Made by a program: the position numbers and the translations under genes. A DNA stretch of 64,000 bases from positions 62,001 through 126,000 of the forward strand of contig CP053169.1 of assembly GCA_014607495.2 (NCBI GenBank), written 5' to 3'. The notes below the pieces were generated by a model. That model was not told the DNA's origin. It did no database searches and saw only the letters and a program-made list of their open reading frames with translations. This document shows positions 10,910-22,094 of the stretch, one piece after another (the first letter of the stretch is position 1; every line of letters starts with the position of its first letter). This DNA comes from Carposina sasakii (lineage: Eukaryota; Arthropoda; Insecta; Lepidoptera; Carposinidae).

Positions 10910-12166
10910 TAATCCTAAAAACATCAAACAAAGTAGCAGTGTTAAATCAAGTGGTAAGCCAAGCGTCACAGCCAGAGAAACAAATAAACAACTATGATTA
11001 AAGGAAGAGTGCGGCTGAAGGCTGCCTTCCCGCACTTTATTCTGAGCTCCCCTTTATGAATAATAAAAGATATTGCATCCGCCAGTGGAATGCACTTGCT
11101 TTCTTTCGTTCGCGACATTTCAGCGTAGATTGCGGTTTTACAATAACAATCGTAATGTGCGGCTTGGGAGGCAAGCTGTGGGTTTTGTTGTACAGCTAGA
11201 AGATTGAACCGAAAGAATTGCTGATGTAAAACGTCTGTGTTTGCCTTGTATTGGTCTTTTCAATCGTTTTGCATTTCTCTTCTGTATCTGATAAACGTAT
11301 TGCTCGTGGGAATATCTATGAATTGATATCTTCTTGTGACGTAAGAGTGAAATCTTACTTATAAATAACTTTTCTTACGGTCAGAGTTTTATATGAATCG
11401 ATTACTTAATAATGATACTTTACTTAGAAATGGAAAATGCATCACTGTATACTTCAGTATCTGTTTCTACGCAAGCACTTTATCAGGCTATATTTTTAGG
11501 GCATTAAAATTAATTGCATATCCTAACATTATTCGCTGCCACTCCCAATACCACATGTTTGAACCATTCATAACCAAGTTAGAATCGTTATGGGTCACGT
11601 AGCAAATATATAGAGGAGGGTAAAAAAACTAGCAATCTGCCTTTACTTTGTCCACGTGAAGTTCGTAATTTCAATTTTTTTTATATATTCTCGTGGGAAT
11701 TGCCACTTTTAGTGCTTTCTATACACCCCCGAAGGAACACATTTTGTACAATACACGATTCTTTATAATTTATTTTTAAAATTTTAAAGAAATTTTAATT
11801 AAAATAAATTTCAAAATTCCGTGTTTGTTGTGTAAAAATTCCCGTGGGAAATCCTTAGTTAATGCTCCCAGAAAGAATGATAAAAAAAAGTAATATAAAA
11901 CATGCAAAAACAAATAAAACTGTGATGCGTAATAAGTTCGTACTAGACTGTATTGGCAGTCAGTTTTCGATCGCTATTCCACTTTGTTATTGCTTTATAT
12001 AACGGACGCCATATTGAATTGGTGTTCTAAATCTCGTTAGAATGATAATAGCAAACGATATATTTGTGGATTGTAGATACGTTTTATTCCTGCTATTTGA
12101 GTGTGTTTTGAACAGACTCGTATTTATGAGCTTTGCGTTTCATAATAGCTGAATTAAGAAAATAAT
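10910..12166. other. No gene; one GC-rich hairpin
   Basis: A hairpin-forming segment lies at about 11008-11035 (AGTGCGG..GAAGGC..GCCTTC..GCACT). Otherwise the stretch is plain AT-rich sequence. Confidence 0.35.
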
Positions 12167-12499
12167 TATAAAATTATTAATATAGAAATGGAAAAAATTC
12201 CTCACCCGGGTGGGAATCGAACCCACGACCTCTGCATTCCGCGTGCCAGCGCTCTCACCACTGAGCCACCGGGTCAATTACTTGGATGAATTTTACCATC
12301 TCTTTTCTGAATTACATATTGGCAACGTTATTTTTCATCCCGATAGCTACGAGTATACACTAGCCAAATCTCGGCAAACAAAGCTGAATCCCTCAGCACA
12401 ATGTTTAAAAGATGAAACGATCAACCATATCCTAACGGATTATATTAATGGAGAAGTGTTTTTATAAATTTATCTTAGTCAAGATATTATATATTATAG
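12167..12499 (-). mobile_element. tRNA-ended retroposon (family T), long copy
   Basis: Flanked by the perfect 9-bp duplication GAAAATAAT (12158-12166 and 12500-12508). Read on the minus strand it has a roughly 230-bp leader without tRNA similarity. A tRNA-like module follows, with A-box-like GTGGCTCAGTGGTGAGAGCG and B-box-like GGGTTCGATTCCCACCCGGG. It finishes with a short T/C-rich piece and the terminus TTATTAATAATTTTATA. Other copies, variably 5'-truncated but ending alike, are at 20268-20366, 45149-45286, 52321-52642 and 59642-59828. The open frame 12210-12467 on the other strand is a by-product. Confidence 0.85.
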
Positions 12500-12824
12500 G
12501 AAAATAATGTTTATGAGGTATCAGGCGTTACTTCGGAAGTTTAATTTTTGACAGTTCGTCTATGACAAGGCTCCACATTATGTTTTCTCTTCGCCATCAA
12601 TAGTTGCCTGTGATCACAATAAGTAGTCTTGAGATTCGAGGATCAGTGGAGGGTAGTATTTCGTCCGCGTCAACTACATACACATAGGTTTTTCAGTAAT
12701 ATATTTTCATCATCATTCTCCGTATTCTCTACAAAATATAAGTGTGTATGGAAAATTTCAAGAAGACATACAAACATACTCACTTTCATATTCATAATCA
12801 TAATATTAGTTGGTTACTGTTGGT

Positions 12825-13010
12825 CCTGCGCCAGTTCTCTCTCCGGTCGTGTCGGCTTTTCGTCCTATCGGACTATGAGAGTGACGGAATAGAGAGAGCT
12901 TCTGTGTTTGCGCACACATTTGTGCACTATAACATCTCCTGCGCACCTGACTAATCTCCGTAGAAATTGGTCGCCTTGGTCGAAATACGGTCGGGAGATT
13001 TTCATTAAAG
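12825..13010 (+). repeat. LINE 3'-UTR-like fragment
   Basis: Shares the order TCTCTCCGGTCGTGTCGG, GGACTATGAGAGTGACGGAA, TTTGCGCACACAT, GCACTATAACATCTCCTGCG and GAAATACGGTCGG with 58285-58475. The final GGTCGG resembles the end of the LINE at 1535-2225, just before its ATC-rich tail. Taken together these look like 3' ends of one LINE lineage (inference). Confidence 0.55.
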
Positions 13011-13499
13011 TTTAATTAGTTGGGATAAAAACATAAAATGGGTTAATTAAGCTTTCTGAGTTATAATAAATATACTTGTAGATAATATAACTAGGAGAAG
13101 CTATGAAATAATAATGAACACATAAAATGAGTTATTAATATACTTATATAGGTATATCAGTTTTATAGTGGTGTGGTCTAGCCATTATCTCTCTATTGGA
13201 GTTATCTGATACTCGTATATAAGGTGTTTTTATATTATCTAACTAATATTTGACACAAGACTAAGTAGGTAAAAAGAAAAAAAGGTACATTAAAATCATG
13301 AAAATTTTTTTTTATTAAGTAGATATATTATTATATAATTTTTTTTCACAATTTCAAAGTTGGTCCCTTTGTAAAAATTGTTTGATTCACTGATACGAAT
13401 ACGAAGTACTAAAACTAGATAGTTTTTAGTTGTTTCAAATAATTTAAGTATTTACCCCAATTACACTCACATTATAGTAATATTTTATACATACATACA

Positions 13500-14060
13500 T
13501 ATTATAATCACGCTTTTATCCCTTACGGGGTAGGCAGAGTATCAAGGGCCGATAGAACCACATGGTGCCGCTTCTGACCAATTTTGAGGGTATAGTTGAG
13601 ACTAGTGGACGCCCGCGACTCCGTCCGCGTGGACTACAGAAAAAACAAAATGTCGAAATTATCCGGGATAAAAAGTAGCCTATATGTTAAGTGGGACCTG
13701 TCACAATATATATCTAAAGACTGCATCGAAATCGGTTCAGCCGTTTCTGACATTAACGTGCACAAACGCACAGACAAACCGACAAACAGACAAAAATTCC
13801 AAAATCATTGTTTTGGGTTCTATTGCGTTGATAAAGGTCTCCTATAATATTTTTTCTCATATATCTTCCATGTACAGACAGCGATCCGTTACATTTTATT
13901 ATATGTGTAGATGTACACATTCGGTTAGTAGTGACAGGTGGTCAGCCCATCGCCTACAATACACCAAGACTCTTTTGTCCCTCTACTGACTTCTACAGTA
14001 TGCCCAGGAAGAGAAGCAGCTGTCGTATAATAAGTTTTTTTTTTACTCCCAGAACAGCGT
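13500..14060 (-). repeat. Family F repeat split by a Helitron
   Basis: 13500-13601 and 13912-14060 are two consecutive parts of family F on the minus strand. The first part contains the complements of TAAGGGATAAAGGCGTGAT and the CAGAAGTGGCACCATGTGG core. The second contains the complement of GACCACCTGTCACTACTAAC and the CTTCTCTTCC block. Intact copies (for example 24440-24645) read straight across the break, so 13602-13911 is an insertion. Confidence 0.8.
13602..13911 (-). mobile_element. Helitron-like element, complete, in family F
   Basis: On the minus strand it begins TCTACACATATAATAAAATG and ends in CTAG, with a GGACG..CGTCC hairpin just upstream of the end. The host copy of family F reads GTACA^TCTCAAC without the insert, so the element went between A and T with no duplication. 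These are the known signatures of Helitrons. At 310 bp it is non-autonomous. The family is one widespread in Lepidoptera (inference from memory). Confidence 0.85.
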
Positions 14061-14370
14061 AAAAGAGATGATATTTTATTACTTTATATTATAAAGACTG
14101 TGCAAATTTTAATCAGATTATTGAAAGCTCGAATTAAGGTAAAAATGAAAATAGCGTATTTCTGTTACTTAATTTAAATTTTAAATATAACGGTACAACT
14201 TTAAATGATGTAAAAATGATACAATGTAGCAGAATTAGAATCTTTTATCTCAATTTTAGCAGTGACCTATCTAGACATGCGTCATCCGGCCCATGCCCAA
14301 ACGTTGGCAATATTAGTTTCTGCCTAACGTTCATAAATTAATTCCATTTGACTCGTCTGTCACGCGGAGA

Positions 14371-14500
14371 ATGGCGGAAACTAATTGGATTAGATTCAAC
14401 GCCATCTAGCAGTACTATTTGCCGAATTGTTTACACGAAATGGACAATAGATGTCGCTAGTGAATTTAATTGGTTTCCGCTACCGCCATTAATGAAGTGA
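14371..14500. repeat. Inverted repeat, MITE-like
   Basis: AATGGCGGAAACTAATTGGA near 14370 pairs imperfectly with TTAATTGGTTTCCGCTACCG followed by CCATT near 14465-14490. The inner parts 'gccatctagcag' and 'atagatgtcgctag' also pair. About 120 bp overall; target duplication not evident. Confidence 0.5.
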
Positions 14501-15170
14501 TCTATTATTCATAGCGACTGATTGAGGGGAATCCCAAATAATTTTATGACATAATTTGAATATCAGAGACAATGAATTATTTTAATGGTGTTCAATCATT
14601 CCTAAAATCCCATTATGTTCAGTTTATAGAGATTAGTCGACAATTAAATGAATTAATGCACGAAAGAGTTCTATTTAAGGTTTATCATAACGTTTCATAG
14701 GAACGAAAATAATTATTCCCATTAGAAATAATGGTTCAAGTAATATTCTAAAAGGTACTGTAAATAAAAATTTTTCATCAATGAGCGTTACAAGAATGTC
14801 ATAAGTATTCGTTTTTTTTCACACACTTCACAACACATTAACGTAGTCCCACATTATAATCCAGTATTATGTTTTAATACTAATACAGTTGTCCTTAATC
14901 TAATTAAATATAAAAAAATGTAAATAAAAAAGTAAAAAAAAGTAAACAAAATTGTTGTTAGGTTAACATTTGCCTCAAATCAATGTATAAAAGTATTCTT
15001 ACGAGTACATGCCCGTCAAATAATATAAGAGAAAAAAAATATAGTATTAAATTACAATCCTCCCTATTTCACTCTACTTCAATGTATCATTGCTTTAACC
15101 CAAATATTAAATGTACACACATACATACTCGTACTTTTAGCATTTATAACATAAATATGGATTATATAAT
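14501..15170. other. No gene; S2 SINE scrap
   Basis: A short piece near 14818-14855 (CACACACTTCACAACACATTAAC..AGTCCCACATTA) matches the 3' part of SINE family S2 on the minus strand. The remainder is AT-rich and unassigned. Confidence 0.4.
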
Positions 15171-16023
15171 ATGGATAATATGGATATTAAATTTTTGGGA
15201 CATGTCATGACAGGTATAGATAACAACAAGCCTGTCTGTGCTTTATATATGGATCTTACAAAAGCCTTCGATTATGTGGTCCATACCATTCTATTAAACA
15301 AGTTGAGTGTATATGATGTTCGTGGTAACACTCTTCAAATAATGCAGTCGTATTTAATGGGAAAGTCGCGGGCAACCCTAGTTACCAGAATTTGTTTAAA
15401 TACTAGAACTGAAGTCAAATATATGTCTGATACTAGACAGGTACGCTATGGGGTTCCACAAGGTAGTGTTATGGGTCCACTTTTGTTTATTCTATACATT
15501 AACGATTTTCCCAAAATAACTAATCACCCAATGTCGCTATTTGCTGACGACAGCACTGTCATTTTCGTGGGCAATGACATAAATACTTTTGAACAAGAGA
15601 TTAATAAGACATTAAAAAATATAGTACACTGGACGAGTTCAAATGATCTGTTTGAACTTTGACAAAACTTTGACAAAACACAAATAATGACATTTAATAA
15701 TCGGAAATTAATATGCAACAAACTTGACATTAAATATAATAATAAAAATATTCACAAAATTGACGTTACAAAATTTGCATACTAAATCAGCAATGTTTAA
15801 TAATAGCGTGTTTGGTATGTTTCCTAGGATTTACAATAAACTGCCTGCAAAACTCTGTAAGCTTGATAATATATCTTTATTTAAGAGTCAGCTTACAGAT
15901 TTATTACTTAACGATATATATCTGTCTGTTAATAAATTTCTTTCTTCGAAATTTGATAGAAAATTTATAATGAAATTGTGGACATGCCTATTATGTATTG
16001 AATTTGTATATATCTATTATTGA
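15171..16023 (+). pseudogene. CR1/Jockey-type LINE reverse transcriptase fragment
   Basis: The first frame (15171-15662) reads through RT core motifs: the ALYMDLTKAFDYV block (motif A), GVPQGSVMGPLLFILYIND (motif B) and the catalytic FADDSTVIF (motif C), followed by a thumb-like helix. Motif C thus retains both aspartates. The frame ends at a TGA created next to a short direct repeat 'tttgacaaaac' (15656-15680); FDKTQIMTFNN then continues in another frame. A third stretch (15724-16023) carries the typical LINE C-terminus FPRIYNKLPAKLCKL..LFKSQL. Sequence between thumb and C-terminus is missing, and the endonuclease and N-terminus are absent. It is dead. The reverse transcriptase would have copied the element RNA at a nicked target. 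Confidence 0.85.
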
Positions 16024-16029
16024 TTGGTA

Positions 16030-16564
16030 AATTTATTATATTGACATTAAAATAGTAGTTATTGACATAGTGTATTTCTGTTGTTATTTATTGTTAAATT
16101 GACATTTTTTATTAGAATTTATTACAATTAATTAATGCCTGCTTGATGTTGAATTGTATGGAATAAAAATTTGCATGTCAGATATGATGAAATATGTAGA
16201 ACTCTTGCTGTAAATACAAATAATAACATGTATAACATATATACATATATTTGAGTAAATAAATATATTGATGGATATGCACGCAAGCATGTTAACGAAG
16301 TAGGCTTATAAATATTATTCTTTTCCTGCCTCTGCCTAATTTCTATTTATTTATTGGGGTATTATGTGCATGTAATTCCTTTATTTTCCTTTATTACCCA
16401 CAATTTCATTACTCCGTTATGTACGAGCGTATCAATAATTCATCCAACATGTTGCAGCACTTCATTTCACTAGCTTTTCTTATTTCTTGTAACGTATACC
16501 TACTCATTGTACTATGAATAACATACGATATTTTTTCATCCTACTTAGTAGATAGTATATAATT

Positions 16565-16565
<1 letters not shown>
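16030..16565. other. LINE 3' flank and AT-rich sequence
   Basis: Probably includes the 3' UTR of the preceding LINE, but no tail boundary can be set. No other feature was seen. Confidence 0.3.
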
Positions 16566-16604
<39 letters not shown>

Positions 16605-16612
16605 CCATCAGC
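16566..16612. repeat. (ATC)n microsatellite
   Basis: About 15 consecutive TCA/ATC units run directly into a family D start (CAGCCTATTGCAGTCCACAT). At 16634 a family B terminus follows (ATACAGGGTGTAACAAAAAG). Confidence 0.85.
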
Positions 16613-16633
16613 CTATTGCAGTCCACATATACA

Positions 16634-17690
16634 GGGTGTAACAAAAAGTGTTATAAACCATTACTTAGTACTCATGACACAAGACCTTACAGATTCTGAG
16701 TGTATTTCAGTATATTTATAACTTCATGTCCTGAAATAAACATCTTATTTCCTAGGATCAGGCTAAATGTAACTAATCTATCAGCAAGGATCTAGAACAC
16801 GTACCGGCTAATTACATTTTAATCTCTTCCAACTTTGGCTCGCTTCAGCTCAGTTTACGTTAAATATTTGGCCGTTAAAACTATTATTAATCCTTGTTTA
16901 ACTCGCAAACTACAGGATAATATTTTATTTAATTAATATTACGATTAATTTAATAACGCTGTGTTCATATTTGGTTTTACCAGGCAAAAAACTTTAAAAT
17001 TTGAAAGTGATATACTGTTTAGGATGTTAAGGTTCACTTTCGATTGATGGACTAGCGCGAAATAATTAGACGTGCTCTCTCTTTAAAATCTGTATTGGTA
17101 CTAAGTTACATGGGAAACAAAATTAACTGGACAATACTTACTTACAAACCTAATTTAAACAGAACTTTCTCTGAACATAGGAAATTGTAAATAGCTATAT
17201 ATTACATAATCCGTAATACCAAAAAATTATATAGTATGTTTAGTTTTGATGGCAGAATAACGATAACTAAGTAACTAACAAAAAAATCAACTGACAAGAT
17301 TATTATGTATCAATTATTAATATACCGATTTACGAGTACTATATTTGATAGTATATGCTTTCAATCCAAATAGATGATTTTAGTATTATTAATCTTTTTG
17401 ATTTTGAATGCTTTTATTACAGGCAAGATCGAGATAGGAGATCTTAAATAAAAGCTTCTATTGTTTTCATGGTAACTATTGAATTAGTAATAAAATAATC
17501 GGGGTCTTTCTCAATTTATAGAATAGCAATTGGATGTGCTTCGTTTGAATTAAAACGTAAGAAATTGCTTAGTTTAAAAGTCGATTAATAATTTTATACG
17601 ATTGCCGAATATAGACAGTTTTTAAGTATACATTTCTAAGAAACTATTCCTCATACACTTCTCGTGTTGAATTCCGGGCTTAACAAGAAT
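16634..17690. other. Family B end, then unassigned sequence
   Basis: 16635-16655 is an isolated family B terminus and 16660-16705 resembles the 3' part of SINE S2 (ACTCATGACACAAGACCTTA). The remaining kilobase is AT-rich without motif. Confidence 0.4.
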
Positions 17691-17694
17691 ACAT

Positions 17695-17810
17695 CAGCTG
17701 CATCTCTCTCTGGGTATAAGTAAGAGTAAGAGTCGACTAAAAGAACTCATGGCGTTCTCTCAGGCGATGAGCTAACAACTTGTCACTGATTACAAGCTTT
17801 TATTTATAGG
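17695..17810 (-). repeat. Family G interspersed repeat, partial
   Basis: Read on the minus strand it carries the family marker GTGACAAGTTGTTAGCTCAT, then CCTGAGAGAACGCCATGAG, then the AGTCGACTCTTAC stretch and 'gagatgcagctgatgtattc'. The same order occurs at 22565-22740, 29605-29790, 30985-31130 and 61810-61990. Confidence 0.6.
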
Positions 17811-18789
17811 TACATCTATCCCGCTATGTCAAACGTGGCTGTGGGATTTCTCTGGCTTATGTTCTGCACCAGTAGCATCCGTCCGCGACTCATATATATA
17901 TCGCGCTTTTTATGGCGCCTAAATGTCAAAATTCGCGGCAAAACCACGTTTCACACTTTAAGCTGACATTGAAACCGGCGTCGCGCCGCCCGCGATGTAT
18001 AACCCGTGGTTGCGAGCTTGGCGTTTAAATTCACGTGGGTCTTATCGCTAATTTTAACGTTTTGTGTGTCTGTATATCAATGCCTTTACCGATTCAGAGT
18101 GTTGAACGTTCGAGTTCCCAATCTCTGTCATTGCCATGCTCGCATTTGGTTACTGCTGGTTGATAAAAAAACCCGCGTCGCGTTTTTGCCAAGCTACGGG
18201 TGCTGGTTATTCTACATATATAGGGAACACAGCCACGTATGTACCTATATATGTATTCCTCATAGCGCGTCTAGCAAATACATGCTAGAAGATCGAATTA
18301 TACACGTTCCATCGAGCGTTCCCTCACGGAACTATTCGTCACGTGTCGGGAAGAACGTTCGCCAACGATAATGAAATTACAGAGTCGTGTGTGCTTACGA
18401 CTGCAGACGTTATTTGATACTTACGTCGTATTAGCTATTCTGTGCTTACACTATCGCTGTGTCTAAGTCAATTTTGCACAAATGGTAAAGATTCTCTGTA
18501 GTGACTAGTGGCGACTAACTTATTCGTATAAACTTTAGAATTCCTGTTTTTCCGTTTTCGTGGGATATTCGGGTTTAATCCTTTCTTATCGATTACTTAC
18601 ATGATGCAAAGAACAAATCGAGCAAGTGATTTAATTTTAACCTTCAATTTAATATGAAGTAACGTATTTGGCCCTACGGTATCAATCATGCATTCCATAA
18701 AAATTATCTTCTATACCTTAGATTAATGATAGGTCTTCGCTCCGAGAGAAGCGAAGCATAGCGAAGCGAAGCGAATCTTTATTCTAAGT
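17811..18789. other. GC-richer unique region, possible host 5' exon or promoter
   Basis: 17870-18370 is noticeably richer in CG dinucleotides than its surroundings and free of the dispersed families. It contains an open frame (18006-18371, plus; GTG start, hydrophobic N-terminus) with no recognisable domain. It could be a promoter and 5' exon of a gene lying outside the recognised features, but no splice, cap or coding signal is decisive. Confidence 0.25.
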
Positions 18790-18970
18790 TCTATACATAT
18801 AATAAAATTGTAACGGATCGATGTTTGTGCACGCTAATCTCAGAAACGGCTGGATCGATTTCGATGCGGTTTTCAGGAATATATTGTGATAGGCTACTTT
18901 TTATCCCGGAAAATTTCGACATTTTGCTTTTTCTGCAGTCCACGCGGACGGAGTCGCGGGCGTTCACTAA
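18790..18970 (+). mobile_element. Helitron-like element, internally deleted
   Basis: Starts TCTATACATATAATAAAATT and ends in CTAA after a GCGGACGGAGTCGCGGGCGT hairpin region. The centre keeps GCTAATCTCAGAAACGGCTG and a CGATTTCGATGCGG stretch. The middle present in the 41045-41367 copy is lost. Confidence 0.7.
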
Positions 18971-19257
18971 TTAAGAATAATTATGGTATTTTATTCATTA
19001 TTTTATATATTTTTATTCATAATAAAATAAATTATAACAAATTAATGGTAAACCCTAAGTTTTAGAAGTTAACGGCGTCGGTGTAAGCTGCTACTTAAAA
19101 CGCCACCTAGTTTAGCGGACCAGAAGCAAAATGGCCGGACTACGGGCTCCGAGCTCCGGGCTTAAGTTGGCACTATAGGGGGATTATTTAAACGTTGGAG
19201 TTTTGTAACTTTAAACTGTAACTACCTTTATAATAATCATCATCTTACCTCATCTGA

Positions 19258-19388
19258 TATTTAAAAATTTTCCATAATATCGGGAATAATAAACATATGA
19301 TTTCAGATCTCAAATTTTGTGGATAGGTTCTCTACAGTGGGCTATTTACATAGCTTTTCGCTTAATATACCCTTCTTGTTACACCCTG
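19258..19388. mobile_element. Family B TIR element, right half
   Basis: Contains the family B end: GGGCTATTTACATAGCTTTT, then CGCTTAATATACCC, then TTGTTACACCCTG, followed by TA. The left half has been lost. Confidence 0.65.
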
Positions 19389-19963
19389 TATATGTCATGA
19401 AACCTTTAACAAACATTAGACCATGGAAAAGGTATAATGGGATTATGAACTGAGTCGTGTTGCAATCGTGAGGCCATGACGTCATGATAGGGGCGGAGCT
19501 CAGGGCCAGTAACGCAGTAGCTGTAACCATACGCCTATGCAAGTAGTTTGGCTAGTCACTACAAGGTGGTTTCTATGTAAATGGGCAGGGCTACAGTGTT
19601 AGGATGCTCTCCTCGTCCCATACTTCACCTTACACAATTACAAAGAACACAATTTTTGTATGAAAATATACTTAGCCGCTGCTCCTCTTTTATTTCTTCT
19701 CCATGCATTAGACATTCAGCTCCCTGAGCCGCAATCTCCCGAGTGTAGAATAATTAAAGAACAACATTACGAATACCCCGCCATTACACCCTTCGTTTTA
19801 TCTTTTTTATCGAAGCCCTTCCTAAATTTAGCCGAAGAATTTAATTTGGAACACACAGGTGTAGATGTAATAGGATGCTGTCAATACCTTAATATGTGTG
19901 AAAGTTAAGTTCGGAGAAATGATTTGTGCTTCGTAATAGGTATTCCTTAAGTCTATATTACTA
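19389..19963. other. No gene recognised
   Basis: An 82-codon frame (19660-19908, plus) starts with a hydrophobic stretch that could pass for a signal peptide (LAAAPLLFLLHALDI). It has no recognisable family and no context to support it. Confidence 0.25.
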
Positions 19964-20164
19964 CTAGTGGACGCCCGCGATTTCGTCCGCGTGGACTGCA
20001 GAAAAAATAAAATGTCGAAATTATCCGCGATTAAAATATTTTCCTGGGATAAAAAGTAGCCTATGTGTTAATCTAGCCGTTTTTACGTGAAAAAGCAACA
20101 AACATCCATCCATGCATCCATCCATCCATACTTACAAACTTTTGCGTTTATAATATTAGTAGGA
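19964..20164 (-). mobile_element. Helitron-like element, second 5'-end type
   Basis: Minus strand: 5' TCCTACTAATATTATAAACG, 3' end CTAG preceded by the GCGGACGAAATCGCGGGCGT hairpin, with A before and T after on the plus strand. It contains a CATC/TCCA simple repeat (20107-20127). The 5' end differs from the TCTATACATA type although the 3' end is shared. Confidence 0.75.
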
Positions 20165-20267
20165 TTAGTATGAATCGTATGATCAATAGTTAAGCATGCT
20201 TTGGGCTTTAGTCAAAAACGTAGCAGAATCTACAGTATTTTTGACGTAATTAACTACTAATATGCTT

Positions 20268-20366
20268 TATAAAATTATTAATAAAGAAATGGAAAAAATT
20301 CCTCACCCGGGTGGGAATCGAACCCACGACCTCTGCATTCCGTGCCAGCGCTCTTACCACTGAGCC
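20268..20366 (-). mobile_element. tRNA-ended retroposon (family T), shortest copy
   Basis: Perfect 12-bp flanking duplication ACTAATATGCTT (20256-20267 and 20367-20378). Only the tRNA-like module and the short tail remain. The copy starts in the A-box region (GTGGCTCAGTGGTAAGAGCG) and ends at the family terminus TTATTAATAATTTTATA. Confidence 0.85.
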
Positions 20367-20378
20367 ACTAATATGCTT

Positions 20379-21059
20379 ATTCAAACCATTTACCCTAAAA
20401 GTGTCTTTAGAGTAATTAGGGTTTCTACTTACTTTCTGAGTATCTAAGTATATTCTATCTAGTATGTTAGAAGGCGAAATACTAAAACTAACTTTATGAA
20501 GCAATATCCTGAGACTGCGTTGTTTTTTTCAATTCCATAAGAAGTTGTTATTCCGTCAGCTGCTCGGAGAATCGAATAATAATCGGTTGGCTCTGACAGC
20601 GCGATTAAATCGAGTAACTCGCAATAATCGATATGCGCTCGCTCGGGTGACTCGATAGGGATCGGTTGACTTTTTAAATTAGGGTGCGTTATGTGTATAA
20701 GTTTTATCTATGGTAGCGAGTGCCTTTTCCAGGGGATGCATCTCGCTATGTTATAAGAGCAGTGCCTGCATAGCCAAAGTACTACAAACAGTAAGCACTT
20801 TAGTTATGCAAGCAAGATGCAGTGCAAACATAAACAAAAAAAAATATTCCAAATATTTCTACTGTGTCAAAATGTTCCTGCTCACGTTTGACGTCGATCG
20901 CTTGACATGACCTCAGGACATGACCCTATAATAACGTTTTGCATTTAGGTTCGTTGTGGTACCAATAACGAATAGACTTCATCACGTCATTAAACGTGCA
21001 AATTAAATGAACAAATATTTCGATAGCAAACGACCCAACCTCTATCGATTCAATCGAGA
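20379..21059. other. No gene recognised
   Basis: Moderately GC-rich between 20560 and 20680, with repeated 'tcgattgaatcg/gatcg'-like words, but no ordered repeat or motif could be defined. Confidence 0.3.
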
Positions 21060-21575
21060 AATATGCACCCTTCTACTCCCAGCACCCTTCTACCACCGGA
21101 CGACCAGGGAAACAAATGTCAAGGCGACACCGGTTCACAGTTGAAGTGCCGAAAACTCGTACTAAGCGTTTTGCTTCTACATTCACGGCTAGCTGTGGAA
21201 CTCCCTGCCTGAATCCCTGTTCCCCATGAACTATAATCTTTTTTTTATTTTTATTATTTTCATGAGACACAAACAGTACTATTACACAAATATATTTACA
21301 ATACATAAGTGCACATACACCAGCAAAGTGTCTACAATAAAAACCATAAAAAAACTGAAGCTCCAACCAAACACATCACACCTGAAATCCCACAATCAAC
21401 TGTCATCCCGCAATGTGTATTAAACAAATCAATGCCTTTGAAAATCTTGCGGTCTTCAAGTCGAGAGTGAACCGGTTTCTTTTAGGCAAGCGCGCTCCAT
21501 CTTAGACTGCAACGGTGCTTACCATCAGGCGCATTATGGTCAAGCGTAAGCCCATTTAATATTTAAAAAAATGTC
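21060..21575 (+). pseudogene. LINE ORF2 C-terminus and 3' end, interrupted
   Basis: 21090-21235 translates to a typical LINE tail: HRFTVEVPKTRTKRFASTFT, then WNSLP-like CGTPCLNP. After an unrelated stretch (about 21238-21425, starting T/A-rich) it resumes with FKSRVNRFLLGKRAPS and the 3' UTR GTGCTTACCATCAGGCGCAT, AAGCGTAAGCCCATTTAATA, A-rich tail. The interruption looks like an insertion of another sequence. The element is a 5'-truncated dead copy. The same 3' end is at 2970-3062. Confidence 0.65.
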
Positions 21576-21790
21576 GAAGCACCCTGTACTATTAAAAAGC
21601 CCTTTCTCATCGTAACGCTAGATTTTCATTATAAATATGACAGATTATTCAAAACAGCTTTTAAGGTCGAGACCCCTTTTCGTCTCAGCAAATATTAAAT
21701 GCGGAATATGACAGATTATTTAGAACAATAATGGAGAATCAATGGGGAGGCTAATGCATCGTAAAATGAATGTAGTAGTTTATTATTATC

Positions 21791-22045
21791 ATCAGCCTAG
21801 TACAGTCCACTGCTGTGCCTCCCCCAGGGGCACAAGACTGCCATGAGGGGTATTTGCCCATAGTCACCACGCTGGGCAGGCGGGTAGGTGACCGCAGTTT
21901 GTATTTTTGATTATGTTATCAACACGGGAGGCGCTGCTGCCCACCTCCCGGAAACCCTTAATCGCCTCGTACGATACCCACGGGCAGACATGGGGTGGTA
22001 CGAATTCTACTCTGCCGGCATCACGCGGCCAAGCAGTTTATCAAG
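21791..22045 (+). repeat. Family D interspersed repeat, near full length
   Basis: Ordered blocks: CAGCCTAGTACAGTCCACTG; ACAAGACTGCCATGAGGGGT; CATAGTCACCACGCTGGGCA; GGAGGCGCTGCTGCCCACCT; ATACCCACGGGCAGACATGG; TTCTACTCTGCCGGCATCAC. The opposite-strand copy at 23930-24190 matches throughout. Short frames here (21888-22146) are by-products. Nature of the mobile unit is unknown to me. Confidence 0.75.
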
Positions 22046-22094
22046 ACTTTACAAATTGCTGGCCAGTTGAAGGCCATAACTCTTTGGTAAAAAA

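Noticed and set aside
12180..12275. tRNA gene on the minus strand
   Set aside because: The tRNA-like part recurs with the same leader and tail and lies inside a unit bounded by a target duplication; it is a retroposon module.
13596..13989. Two overlapping ORFs of 83 and 101 codons
   Set aside because: They translate a Helitron and family F.
18006..18371. 121-codon protein gene
   Set aside because: GTG start, no family, no splice or promoter evidence; kept only as a possible host region.
19660..19908. Secreted peptide gene (signal-peptide-like start)
   Set aside because: Hydrophobic start only; no Kozak-like context, splice sites or family.
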